64,000 bases of DNA, taken from assembly GCF_018691265.1 (NCBI RefSeq), contig NW_024881322.1, positions 8,545,989 through 8,609,988 of the forward strand, in the 5' to 3' direction. Below, piece after piece: positions 1 through 11,151 of this stretch (position 1 is its first letter; each line of letters starts with the position of its first letter). The translations under genes and the position numbers were made by a program. The DNA is from Tyto alba. Taxonomy: Eukaryota > Chordata > Aves > Strigiformes > Tytonidae. Below the pieces are notes generated by a model, which was not told the DNA's origin, did no database searches, and worked only from the letters and a program-made list of their open reading frames with translations.

Positions 1-718
1 CCAAAATACTAGGTATAAAATTATTTATATGTTTCATATATATCTGTATCATAATACATATATATGCATATTTATGTGCACAAAATTAATTTATATATGT
101 AAGCCAAAACTAATAATGACAAAACCCTTGCATATTCCTCTTGCTTCTCAAAGGGGTAGCATGAAACTGAGTTTGTTACTAAATGAAGAATGCTATCCTG
201 AAAATATGTTGATGACTGTTTTCTGTAACTTCTGCTGCTGTATTTAAGCATTTTGAAAGAAAACCTTTTCTAGTTATGCTAGATGAAAGCTACACTTAGT
301 GGTACACTAAATATGGGGAAGATGATATGAGACCCAGTCAACAAAAACCACCAGGTGTTATGTGAGGCAGTGTACTCTGAAAAATACAATGATTTTTATT
401 GTTATCGTGTTTGTCAAGAGTTGATATTCCCCTTGAAAAGTTCTTGTTATAAGCTGAATTTTTTTATGCTGTTACATAAACACAGATGGAAGTTCTCCAA
501 ACAACAAAACTCAGTAACAATTACTTCTTCCAACACACACCAGAATACAGAGAATGTTTTTCATCTAGTCTGTGCTCATCAGGTGAATAGGTTGTTGGGT
601 GGTACAGTACACTTATGTGGTTGAAGCACAGCTATCATCATTCATCCTTTGTTCGTAGTAACAAATTGCTTCTGGTAGATATTGAATGGCATTATAGTTT
701 ATATATATAGTTTAATGT
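1..718. other. AT-rich noncoding sequence at window start
   Basis: No exon or RNA gene is recognisable here. Bases about 15-100 are an irregular TA/CA-type AT-rich stretch with many TATATA and CATATA words, a decayed simple repeat. A short open frame at 355-624 has no splice or protein signature that I recognise. The segment is read as intron or intergenic DNA to the left of the transposase relic. Confidence 0.5.
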
Positions 719-1114
719 TATTGCATTCTCAGTCCTGCGTTAGTGAGGGTACTACTGAATGTTGACTTTGATTGTGTTCTTGGCTGAATGTCCAATAATG
801 CTTCTTTAATGAAAACAGCTGTTAGATCTGTTCTTAGCAATGTGTTTCCCGATGCCATTCGTATGACTTGCATACCACATGCACAGAACTTCGTCCTGGA
901 AGAATGGCCAAGACACTTTGACAGTTTAAACAGCATAGTTACTCCCATAAAGAGGTTATACTGCCAAAGTATGCTGAACTTCTTAAGTCAAGATTTTAGG
1001 AATTCAGGCATGTTCAAAATATTTGAACATGCTATAAGCTCAAACAGAAGACACACAATTGATGCAAGTTACCTCTGCATAGCTCTCAATGCAAATAGTG
1101 GCAACTTACTATAG
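719..1114 (+). pseudogene. hAT-superfamily transposase-like relic (decayed DNA transposon)
   Basis: Read in the frame of an ATG at 788, with the same frame continued upstream from about 719, the translation looks like the catalytic-core region of hAT transposases of the CGGBP1-like or zinc-finger-hAT type. What I see, in order, is an acidic DFD stretch ending in VLG, then NNASLMKTAVRSVL, then FPDAIRMTCIPHAQNFVLEEW, then a segment starting HFDSLNSIV that leads into a Lys/Arg-Tyr-Cys stretch. In the family, an Asp-Asn-Ala motif is followed by a chain like FPN-(hydrophobic)-CxAH-(hydrophobic) with a nearby Trp, and the order and spacing agree. A TGA at 785-787 interrupts the frame just before the NNA motif, and the C-terminal half fades into unrelated residues before the stop at 1112. 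No terminal inverted repeats or target duplications were found, so only an internal fragment remains. The family assignment is from memory of motif patterns, not from a search. It could instead be a decayed copy of a domesticated hAT gene. Confidence 0.5.
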
Positions 1115-4100
1115 GACAAGCTATGTAATTTATGAATTTCAAGTTTTGTTAGTCAACATTTCAGTAAAATAATGATAAAGCAGAACAACAGTTTGGTGTG
1201 TCACTGTGTACTCCCACTGAAAATATGTTTTGGTGATCTTCAGGGACCTTGGACTGCATGTTCAGTTGGTATGATTTTTCATTAATTTATTGTTCTAATG
1301 AAATATAATACAGAAATATTTTCCATAGTTTCATAGAATTTGGTTCTGTCAAATCAGGCATAAACCAATGGAATTTTGTGACCGTACAGTTGTAGCCACA
1401 CTATTAGACCTAAGTGCTGTGTTCTGAAACATATAACTGATTAATTAGCCACTATACATTTTGCTAGTAAATACCTGAACTAAATCTGGACTGTTTTCTA
1501 CTGTGAATTGGAACCGTGTTCATTATTGAACACTTACTTAGAAAAAAAATCCTTCTTTTTCCTTCTCTTTTCTTTCTCTTTCTCCTTACACTTTGCATTG
1601 GAAATATGCTTGCGTTCCTGGAATGTGTCTATTGTGTTCCTGGTATGTGAATAAATGTTCCCTGGACCTCATTATACCCTCAAATATGTATTGTTTTCTT
1701 TTATAGCTTTTATTGTTTTATCTTCCTTCTAAAAAGCAGCAATAGCACTCTCTTTCTACAGAACCTGAATGCGGTATTTATCTCAGCAGGCAATCTACTT
1801 TCTGATGGGCAGATATTAATAACATTTACAGGACTTGAATAAATGTAGCTAGCAGAATCAGTAGAAATAACTGATTATTAGAAAGAATAATCTCTGATGC
1901 CTTAAACTGTATTTTTAGTATACACTTCCCTAAAAATTATGGATAGCACAGAAAACCCAACTGCATATGGGTTTGCATATAGTTTTGAAATCTCTATGAA
2001 ATAATTTTGCTGTTTAGATTATCTCCATTGTATAATGGGTATACACATGGATGACAAAAACTTCTATTTAGAGATCTTCCTGCTCACCTTTTGACTCTCT
2101 TGCTGCCAAAGACTGCTTAGGAAGCTTTTTTTTCTTCTTTCTGTAGACTCTTATAAGAGTTAATTCCAGAGGAAAATGGAAACTTTATTCGTAGCTTAGA
2201 TCATGATTGAGTAGAAGAGAAAGAGGAAACGCAAATAGTCTTTCCCTCAAAGTGCCTTTTCATTTTTTAGATGTATACTACTTTTGTTTTCCTGTTTTTC
2301 AACTTCTAGAGCCATGTTAAAAAGTGCAAAAACATGGTGATAGGAACCTGTATGAAAACTGTCAGTACTTAATTTTTGTTCAGTATGTATTATATGTTTA
2401 TGTTTCCTTTGGGTGTGGGTGTCTTTTTCCAACTTAAGAACCAAATGTGTTACAAAAACAGATTTAGTGAAAATAAACAAGAGAAGTCTCATTTCCTTTG
2501 GTGAACAAAGTTCACAATTAGCTTGACTGTAATTTTATGTGTGTTGTACCCTATCAAACAGTTTCGCTGACCAAAGCTTGCTTTCTTGGTTTTATCACAA
2601 CTGATAAAAGATCTATGATGTCAGACAAGAATTTAGCTACACAGAAAAGGGGGGAAGAGTGGGTCAAATGTAATAACATATTCTAGATGTTATTCTTGCC
2701 AACAATTAATGGGGAAATTCATTTTATGAAGCACTGTTTACAGACTGACATCTGGAAAACTTCTCAACTTGGATTATTTCCAGAGTGGAGATTTATGTAC
2801 TACTATTCCTGCCTCTCTTTCCCCCCTTTTCCTTAAATATTTCACTTTTCTGATGTGTACTACTCAATTATCAATGAATGTGAATTATTCTGTTGCTGTG
2901 ATTTCTTTTAGGGTTCCAAGTGAATAAAAGTTGTAAATGCTTGCTGAAATGGAGATTCAGTAGATACTTTCTGAAATTTATCCAGAGATATACAAGAATT
3001 CAGAGAAGGTTTTTTTGCTTAAAGTAAAGGTTCTGCGCGTCTCTGACCAGGGAAGTCAGTGTAGATACCCTCAATAGAACCCCTGCAGTATGAAATTAAA
3101 AAGTTTAGAGGAAAGGTTCTTTTTTTCAGATAGCTGTCCTTCGGAGTTGTAAAATGTTTTTTAATTGCAAAATCATGCTCTACTGTGGTTTAAATATTAT
3201 ATTCAGTCGTGTATATTTGTGCCTTATCCAGTGTATTTTTTAGTTTAGTGAAAGTTTACAATTTACTTTGAAAATTTTGTTTCTTTCAGTGTGACAATTT
3301 TCTTAGTGTGATCTCCACTTTTTTCTTCCTGTGGGGAATCATAGCATATTTTCAAGGGTATCCCTCATTATCTTGAGGATGGATACCTGTACCTGTTGGA
3401 GCAACAAAATGGAATTTGCCGTTGGTTCCACTGGAAGAATCAGAGACCACTTATTTTGATGCAGGTTGATGTATAGATGAGCTTACAGTCATTCTACCTA
3501 GTCTTAGGCATCTGAACAAGCTAAGGGACATAGTTCAGCAAATTCTAGTAGTTTCTTCAGTTATAAGGTAATACTGATATTAAAAGAGTAAGATAGAAAT
3601 GTGGGGGCACAAAGACCTTGATCATGTAAGCCTTGTTCCCTCAAAAGAGTAAAAATATCACTATTATATTGCTTTCTTGTCTGGTCATTCCTTTAAATAA
3701 TTATTGGTGCAAGAGTCCTTGTGAAATCCTGCCCCACTAAGAACAGTGCTCTCTGCACATGAAACATGCCTTTATGAAGCAACAGTATTTAAAAAACAAT
3801 TCATTGGGAACTGTTATTAGTATTGTTGCAGAAGTAAGAGTAACCACTACTCTTGAGTCTGATACTATTGCTTTGTGTATTCTTTCTACTCTTTCTATGT
3901 CAAATAGTCTGTAACGTTTCAGTCCTCATTCTCTGTCAAGAAAATCAAGTTATGGAAGAAGTGAATTTTGCTTTTAATTTTAATAAATTTTGATAGTATC
4001 AGATGACAAATAAATCTTAACAAATCTATCACATCAAAATCAAGAGCAGGAAGTCTTGTTTCCTTTCAGCATATAGTGTGTTGTGCCTAAGGGCAAATAG

Positions 4101-4855
4101 ACTTTTTCCAACTCTTATTCAGCTACTATCAGCGTTGATGACTAATGTAATATTTTGGCATTAAAAGCCATCAATTCTCAAGGCTATGTAAATTATCGAG
4201 TTTCAGGTTTTACATTAGGTGAACACTATAAAAAATCTTTTATTTCTATGTAGAAATGCAATAGACGCTAATTTACTAGGCGAGTTTTCACCCATGCTGT
4301 TAGAAAATGTAAAACCTTTTAAAATGTATGATGCCATCCTTTATTGTTCTTCTGTGCAAGAAACCTTAATTTTGGGTCCTGTATTTGCAGATTACTGTTC
4401 AATAGGGTAGATTTTATCTGAAGAATATGAATGAAAAATATTTAAATTGTCTTTTAAAGCAGTGGTTTCCATTTCATTCAATCTCATAGTTTATATTTTA
4501 GTCACAATTTGCAAATGGGAACAGAAGCATTAGTTTACTGATATTTATTTTCATTTAGGGTGTAGGTATATTTAATGCAATGTCAGACATTGCCCCGGTG
4601 TTACAGTATTTTAACAGGAAGATATTTTTCTAATTTCCCATTTTCTCCCTCATTTTCATAGCAGGTACCCTAAATATCTGAAGCTGTTATGGGCCAAAAG
4701 TCTGCACATTGTTGACATGTTCACTCCTAACCTTACATTCTAACTGAAAAAATTTCCTTGCTCTAAATCAAATATAAACCCCATGCTGTATCTTATACTT
4801 TCTGTTGGGATGTATATAGAATATAGTAGCTTGTGTCTTTCCTCTTCCTTAGGAA
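1115..4855. other. Noncoding, no recognisable gene
   Basis: AT-rich sequence with stops in all frames over short distances. The 81-residue minus-strand frame at 2247-2492 is Lys/His-rich and shows no family motif or splice context. Apart from the homopyrimidine tract listed separately, I see only short A or T runs. Confidence 0.5.
1550..1587 (+). repeat. 38-nt homopyrimidine tract
   Basis: Thirty-eight consecutive C/T bases follow directly after an A-run at 1542-1549. No AG lies close enough downstream to make this a convincing splice acceptor. Long polypurine/polypyrimidine tracts can adopt triplex (H-DNA) structures, but nothing here shows that this one does. Confidence 0.8.
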
Positions 4856-5061
4856 CAAAGGTTGATATATCAGTTCTTGAGCTGGTAGGAGTGTGTGTTT
4901 TCACAGGATTCACTGGAGTGAACAACTGCAGCTCTTCTACTTGGGGATGCAACCTTATTTTTAACAACTGTTCTACTCATTTAGTTTGTTGCTGCAAATT
5001 GGATACACCCATTGTGAGGCCTGGAGTAGAACATATATTTTTCAAAATAGAACAGCTCTGA
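4856..5061 (+). other. Cys-rich open frame behind an acceptor-like signal (doubtful exon)
   Basis: A pyrimidine-rich stretch ends in TTAG at 4852-4855. From 4856 the frame (phase 1 entry) stays open for about 68 codons to a TGA at 5059-5061. The predicted peptide is unusually rich in cysteine, with single Cys residues near its middle and a CCC triplet further on, and contains a few N-x-S/T sites. No donor with an open frame is obvious, so it would have to be a terminal exon, and no AATAAA follows closely. I do not recognise the peptide, and chance is the most likely explanation. It is listed because the acceptor is good and the frame phase matches that of the exon candidate at 6042. Confidence 0.12.
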
Positions 5062-6041
5062 CATAAAGGTGAAAAGTCTGTGCTCTTCACTGGGAGTTAA
5101 TGTGCTGTTTATAAACACGTGCTTTCAGAACACAATAAGTACATGGATTTGTTTGCTTGCTAATGGTGATCCTTGGAGAGCTATGAGAAAGAGATGCAGC
5201 TCAGCTGTGTACTGTATTGTTGACAATGTTTGCTGTGGATCAGTGACATGTCCTCCAAAGTCCTGATCACAGCTGTTTTGAAATTAATTTACATCAACCT
5301 ATTCCACTGCAAGCTACTTGCGGCTATCTTCAGGTGATACTGCTACTAGATTGTCCCTCTCTTCATATTTTAAACATAAGCCTTTAAACATATTTGAAGA
5401 GAAAGCTTAAAGTCATTGTGTTCTCTAATGAACTACTCAGAAAGTAACATTGCAAAATACAAAGAGTCAATTATACCTTTCATCTTAAGATCACTGATGA
5501 GAAAGCCACTGTCAGTGCAGTGTGCTATCGAACAGTGAAAGTGTCCCTGTGCTTCAATATCTCTAGCACTAAGTAATAAAAATACTGTATTTAATAGCCC
5601 ATCCAAAAAAATATCATCATATGTCATTCTCTATGGCAAGCTAACAATCTTCATAAGTTTTGTTGACTTTGTAAAGTTATTTCATTCACACTTAATTACT
5701 TATATTACAAAACTAGCTCCCAGTAATCTGATATTTAACAGAGATCATGTTATTTCTATCTTCTATGTGGAACCAGTTTTACATATTCTGTGGTCTTAAT
5801 GTATTAAAATTTTTTTTTCAAACCAGCGTTATTAGTAGAGAGAAGTCATTAAGGCATACTCAGCCTTCTGAGCCATGCTAGTAGTTTTCTTTAACGAACA
5901 TTTCCATGATGTGAAAGTAAAGACTATTTCAGTTTTATATGTTCCTGTCAAATAATTTATCACCTCTTTTCCTTAATTATGCACTGGTGATTTTGTTTTG
6001 TTACATAAACACCACATTAAGGTTCTTCCATTTTCAACTAG
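5062..6041. other. Noncoding; putative 5' intron flank of the 6042 exon
   Basis: No exon is recognised. The last 20 bases are pyrimidine-rich and end CAACTAG, which forms the acceptor of the exon candidate at 6042. A short Cys-containing frame at 5069-5266 is regarded as chance. Confidence 0.4.
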
Positions 6042-6152
6042 GTGGCTGTACTACAATCCCAGAGTCTGATTTAGAGGAAAGGACAGCTATACCAGGCTCC
6101 ACAGCAACATTTCCCACTCACGGGCAGATCACAAAGCAGAAATCCAAGCCCG
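6042..6152 (+). CDS. Candidate internal coding exon, 111 bp, phase 1-1, gene not identified
   Basis: This is the best protein-coding candidate in the window. It is flanked on the left by a pyrimidine-rich stretch ending CAACTAG and on the right by GTAAGA, a near-consensus donor. The length is exactly 37 codons. The exon enters after the first base of a codon and leaves after the first base of another, so it could be included or skipped without shifting the frame. The frame is open and local GC is higher than in the surrounding sequence. The peptide reads GC-TTIPESDLEERTAIPGS, then TATFPTHGQITKQKSKP, with a partial Gly codon at the end. It is rich in Thr/Ser/Pro and charged residues and has one Cys near its start and no hydrophobic segment. 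That composition fits a flexible linker, such as those between domains or beside the membrane in extracellular proteins, where 1-1 exons are common. This role is inference only. I could not assign a gene, and no neighbouring exon is certain, so it could be an alternative cassette exon or a convincing pseudoexon. Confidence 0.5.
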
Positions 6153-9100
6153 GTAAGAAAACGAAAACTATGTTGTTTTACTTAGAGCTGTATAGCTCAT
6201 CTTTTTCAGAATGCTTATGGACAGATTAAACAAATGACATGTATTTCAGTCTTTGTTAGCATAATTTTCAATTTTGCTCATGATAATGGTACAATGTGTA
6301 GGATTCTGAGTTTATTCATCTTCGTCTATCAAGAATAGTTAAATTGTAGAGATCAGTCTTTGAATTATATAACCTCACAGTTGAAAGGTTTTATGCTACA
6401 TAATACTTGGATGAGATTCTTGCAGGTTTTATTCACAACCTCTTCCATAGAGGCAACATGAAACTGAGGACATTTTGGCATAATAAAGGCTTTTTTTTCT
6501 GCAGTATGGTGGTTAGACTTCATGCCAGCTGATTAAAATATGGTCATTACTTATCTTTTGTGGGGAGACTTCCTAGAATTTCAGAAAAATATTATTGGAT
6601 ATAATAAAATTAAATTATACTGGCTATAAAATATACTGCATACAGTGATGACACGTTTTCTGGAAAGGCTTCATGCTGCCGGGAACTGTGATATAGTGTT
6701 AACATATTTTAAAAGCAGCATTGTAAAGTAGTGCATTGCAGTTTAATAAAGTGCCTGGTAAACTCTCTGGCTTTGACTGCAGCTATTTCCCATTTTGTTT
6801 ACTAAATTGTACCTTCGCTCCTCTTTTCCGCCTTTGTTGTCTGATCTTTTTCTGTAATATTTTTTTTAAATATATTTGAATGTTTTTTGTAAATCAGATG
6901 TGTTCATTATAGATGGGTGTTGAAGTTAAGAGCAGCAGCTTAGAGATTGCAACCAACAATAGTCAGAAATAGACAGAAAGTCCTTATACATCTGCAAAAA
7001 ACAGTTAACTGTGGGTTTAAAATACATTCATATGTTTGTTTGCCCAGTTAACTTGGATAGACAGGCAGTGGGTCAGAATGTATAGTTAATTCCAATAGCA
7101 GAATTTAAATTAGCAAATTTTTATTAGTAGGCAGGGAAGAAGGATATCTAATGCAGCAATGTGTAATGCCACAGTGTAACATGAAACTCCAAAATGAGTA
7201 TCTGCTCACAAAACCAACCTCAAAAATCCACTGAAGGTCTAGAGATCTGAATTTTCTAGAGTGCTAGTTACTTGCAGTTCTCATGGACTTCAGGTCATAA
7301 GAAGGGAAGCTGTCAAACTTGACGTATATATAGTTTAACCTTTGTAATCTGGATATATTAAGTGCCCTCCTGGTAATGGAAAAGTATATTGTCTCTCTGA
7401 TATAGGATACAATCATGATAAAATTCCAACTTCAGGCAACTAGACCAATAAATCAAAAATATATGGCAGGCCATCGCTTTTCTTTGTCTGATGCTCCATT
7501 CTTCTGATCAAGCACATTTTTGTTCTTCAGTGGATAGTGTTCTGCTATGTTTAAATAACTTGATTGCTGAAAAGACTAGCATGAGAGAAAGAGTGTGGAA
7601 GTGTATTCATGAGATCCAGAAACAGCAGCATGGGGACCTGCATAACCTACTATAAGTCTTAGCCTGCGATAAAAATTGAGACTTACATCACATAGCTGGC
7701 GGTTGTTACTTTGTAACTATAAAAGACAGAATGAAAATTTTGAAAGCTTTAAAAAAGTATTTAAGTTTACGGCCATGTATTATACCAGTGAATTTAATTA
7801 ATTCATGGTAAGAATTGACTGCCATCTGCCAGTGCTGCAATACAGAGAGCACCTAGAATATCTGCCACTGAGCTGTCTGGAAATTCTAATTGCTGCAAGT
7901 GTAAGAGCCAAGGGAGCTACTTAAACCATAAGGTAACACTAGGCATGAAATCACAGCACTGCAGTGTTTTTCTGTACATGATATTTTTGGACTGAGTTCT
8001 TGCTTAGGCACCAGAGACTACAGCAAGACCATGGTGGTTACAATGAGCCCTCATAGAATATTTGTCGTGTCTTATGTACCTTTTTTTGAGTTTGCATTCA
8101 ATTCAGTTAACTTGAATGTCCAGTCAATAAGAGAAGAAAGTGACAAAGTAGAGTAAAAATTATTTTGCTTGCTATATCTTCCTCCATTTCCCGAGGGAGT
8201 TCAAGATAGATTTTGGTTATAAATTGAGAGGTTTTGCTTTCTTCTTGTAGATGTCTTTTGTTATTCATATCTCTAGCTATAGGTGTAGTTTAATGGCAAT
8301 ACAAAATTATCCTGTCCTTAGAGAGTTTTCTGTGTTTAGTTAATGTTTTTCACTGGGTTATATCAGCTGAACCGATATGCCATGCCTAAGCTTCTTCATG
8401 TTCTTTACCAAAAAATCCCTATAGTTTAGTGACAGAGGTTTAAATGGATAAAAATAGATTGAGGCTACAACACCAAATAGTTCAAAACTAAAGAGAAAAA
8501 CCAGGGTCTCTTTAGCTGTAGTTTAGTATGATCATGGGTGCAATGGCCGATATCCTTGTGTAGGAAACTTGAAGAGAAACATCTCTAGTAACAGGCTGCA
8601 TTCACAGAGGAAAATGGAAATCAAAGAAGTAAAATGACCTGATCACATTAGAATATTCCAAAGGACTCTGTAGATCATGGGAGACCTTCAGCTGAATGCA
8701 AGGGACTGCCATCCATTGACATGCAGTAAGAAGTGTAGTTACATACTTGTTCCATCTGGTGCCAGACCAATTCTCAACAACAGGATTTTGTACAGATTGA
8801 ATTCCATTAATAGTTATACACAATGTAGGGGCAGGGGAAGGAGTAATGAAGTTGCCTTAGTGGGAGCACATGTATATGTGTATCAGAACAAAGGGTAAGA
8901 TCTGATTTCTCCCACAGAGTGCTGGATTAGGACAAAACTTAAGCAGTTCTCGAAAGTACAATTGTAGAGGTAGAAAACCAAAGCAGAATGAAGTGCCTTA
9001 TCTACTGAAAAGAAGTGTAAGACCTGAATTGCAGAGGTCTCAGCAAGAAGCAGTGGGAATTCCTCACAGAGACAGAAAGAAACAAGTCCTCTCAGAGGTG

Positions 9101-9239
9101 TGCTGTACTTGGACACCCTTGCTTATAGTTAAATTGCTTGTGCATACAAATCTGCTGAAGAGAAATGCTGTTGAGAAGGTTGGAACATAGAGAAATGATG
9201 AACAAAGGAGGAAGCCTCAAGAGCAAGAGGAGAGCTGAA
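6153..9239. other. Noncoding; putative intron downstream of the 6042 exon
   Basis: This stretch has no further exon that I can support. Short frames on both strands between 8602 and 9190 overlap one another and show no family motif. The GGTAAG at 8894 follows no usable acceptor. The composition is AT-rich with scattered short homopolymers and reads as ordinary intron. Confidence 0.45.
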
Positions 9240-9560
9240 TTCTGTGCCAAGACTCTGTAAGCTCCCTTTGAGTATGTCTACGTTATTACTGCTTGCATAG
9301 ATGATCAGTTCGTCCTGAGCTACCTAACTCCAGTGTTGCTAGCAATCTACCTGTGATAGTGTAGCATCGAACCCTGGCTGTAGAATTTACTGAAACTCAA
9401 AATAAATACTCAACAGTTAATTTACATGAAACTCTCGCTGCTAATAAATATCTGAGCTTGCTAATAACTTGCTAGTGAGATGTAGTATGTAGCGTATGGA
9501 GATGACTGCCAGTCACTGCATTGTATGCTAGTACGCTCTTTGGACATGCTGAGGATTTTT
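9240..9560. repeat. Possible eroded ancient interspersed repeat rich in TGCTAG/GTCTAC words
   Basis: This stretch differs from its neighbours. TGCTAG or GCTAGC-like words recur (near 9338, 9470 and 9528). A GTATGTCTAC at about 9272 faces a GATAGTGTAGC at about 9354, as if they were degraded inverted ends roughly 95 bp apart. Similar GTCTAC/GTAGAC-ended short repeats are familiar to me from reptile and bird DNA, but I cannot match this to a named family, and the reading rests on pattern memory. It is noncoding. Confidence 0.22.
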
Positions 9561-11125
9561 AAAAACCTTTTGAACTTCATGAGTAAATGTAGACCTAGGA
9601 GAGAACTCACTGCCTTAAATACGTTGTATGATCTATGCAAAGAACTGTGAGGGAAATGAGGGACTAAGACCTGGAAGACTGTTCTGTGCCGTAAGAAAGT
9701 ACACTGTAGGGTAGCACCCTGCCACAGACTTGCCAGTCATCTCATAAAAAATATTGTATTGAGACTTTCCAGTGAGCTGTTTAGCATGTCAGTGAGGCTT
9801 TTGGCTTTATTTGGAATAGTTACTTAGGGCAGCAGAAAATGACATCTAGTAGTCATGCTGCAAGTCTGTACAAGGAGAGAATGAACGGTTCTGGCCCAAT
9901 CACAGGGTCTATTTGGAAGGAAAATTAATGTTTGTATGATATTTTCTTTTTATTGCTGAAATAGTTCACACTGATGATTTTCTTATTTATTTTTTTCTAA
10001 TCCAAGTATGTTGTGATTCCATAGTAAAGAATGGGAGCAAATTTGTGATATTTGGATGTTAATGATATTATTGCAGTTGTAGGAGTAGCTTCTTGACAAT
10101 GGCTTTTGCTTTGAGTGAGTACAAAAGTACTCCCTTGAACATTATCTATCCCCGTGAATGGAAGATAATTCTTTCTCCTTACCCCCTCAAGGCGCTGCGT
10201 CTGTGTACATTGCATTTGGAGGAATAATGTTAGCATGATAAATCTATCTCTGCTAACTTTGAGCTTGGTGTTTTGGTTACAGTGAGGACAGAGCAGTGCA
10301 GATTTCATGGTGGGCTGCACAAGACTGGTGGAGAGTTTTAATATAATTTCAAGTTGAGTCAACTTTGAAGTCTGTTCTTACATCATTGCTTTTTCCATGA
10401 GCTCATAGCTGCAATACCAATGCAGATATGCTGACCTCTGCTGCAGTCACAAGTACAAATGCAGTGATTGTAAACTCTTCCATGTAGGTCCTGTGGACTT
10501 GCTTTCTCTTTGTCATGCTGTTCCCACTGTCTACCATTTTCTTCTTTACAAGTTACGAATTTCTTACTAAAGTTGCAGTCTGCTTGAGTGAGTGGTTTGA
10601 TTTCAAGGAGAAGCTTTCATATGTACTAGAAGGTAACAATGAATGGAGATTTTCAGAACTTCACTTCTCAAGTTCTCTCTTGTACTTAGATATTTCTGAT
10701 GAAATGAGTTGAAAATGTGGATTGTAGCAAATAAGTACAAGGAAGTTCTTGTACGTGCTTGCTTTTTAGAGACATCTCTATGGTATGTGTTGAACAAGCT
10801 TAGAACAATTTATCTCTGAACAATTAAACTGTGCTGGTGATGAGCTTTAAAATGGAATGACAACATATGTATTCCTCATGCTACTGCTGCATGCTACTTA
10901 CTATGAAAGAGAATTTCCAAAGACATATTTTGTAACCAATACTCCTACCAAATACTTTAGACAGAAAGTCGCTCTTTTATGAGTATAGGGTTTTATGCTG
11001 GTAAATCACGAGTAGCTCCACTAAGTTGATGGAAAACCACATGAAAAGTTAGTATAAATCAAAGAATGATTGGGCTGAAAAAAGTATCTTTGTTTTTTCA
11101 GTTGTTTTTTCTTTTGTTTTTGCCT
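9561..11125. other. Noncoding, no recognisable gene
   Basis: This stretch contains the longest open frame of the window, 121 codons on the minus strand at 9997-10362. That frame lacks splice context, a family motif and any plausible promoter. It is treated as chance, possibly lengthened by an eroded repeat continuing from the left. Confidence 0.4.
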
Positions 11126-11151
11126 CCCCCCCCCTTTTTTTTTTTTTTTTT
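11126..11151 (+). repeat. (C)9(T)17 compound homopolymer
   Basis: Nine C directly followed by seventeen T, inside a broader T-rich zone that begins near 11088. No AATAAA precedes it on the minus strand, so I do not read it as a retrotransposed poly(A) tail. Confidence 0.9.

Noticed and set aside
1320..1350. CATAGAAT-like words reminiscent of the CR1 3' end
   Set aside because: Isolated words only. The conserved CR1 body that should adjoin them is absent.
9355..9385. tRNA B-box-like word on the minus strand (GGGTTCGATGC)
   Set aside because: No A box at the right distance and no cloverleaf. It does not support a tRNA gene or a tRNA-derived SINE.
9997..10362. Longest open frame of the window (121 codons, minus strand)
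   Set aside because: No family motif, no splice signals at its ends, no promoter-like context. Its length is within what 64 kb of random AT-rich DNA can give.
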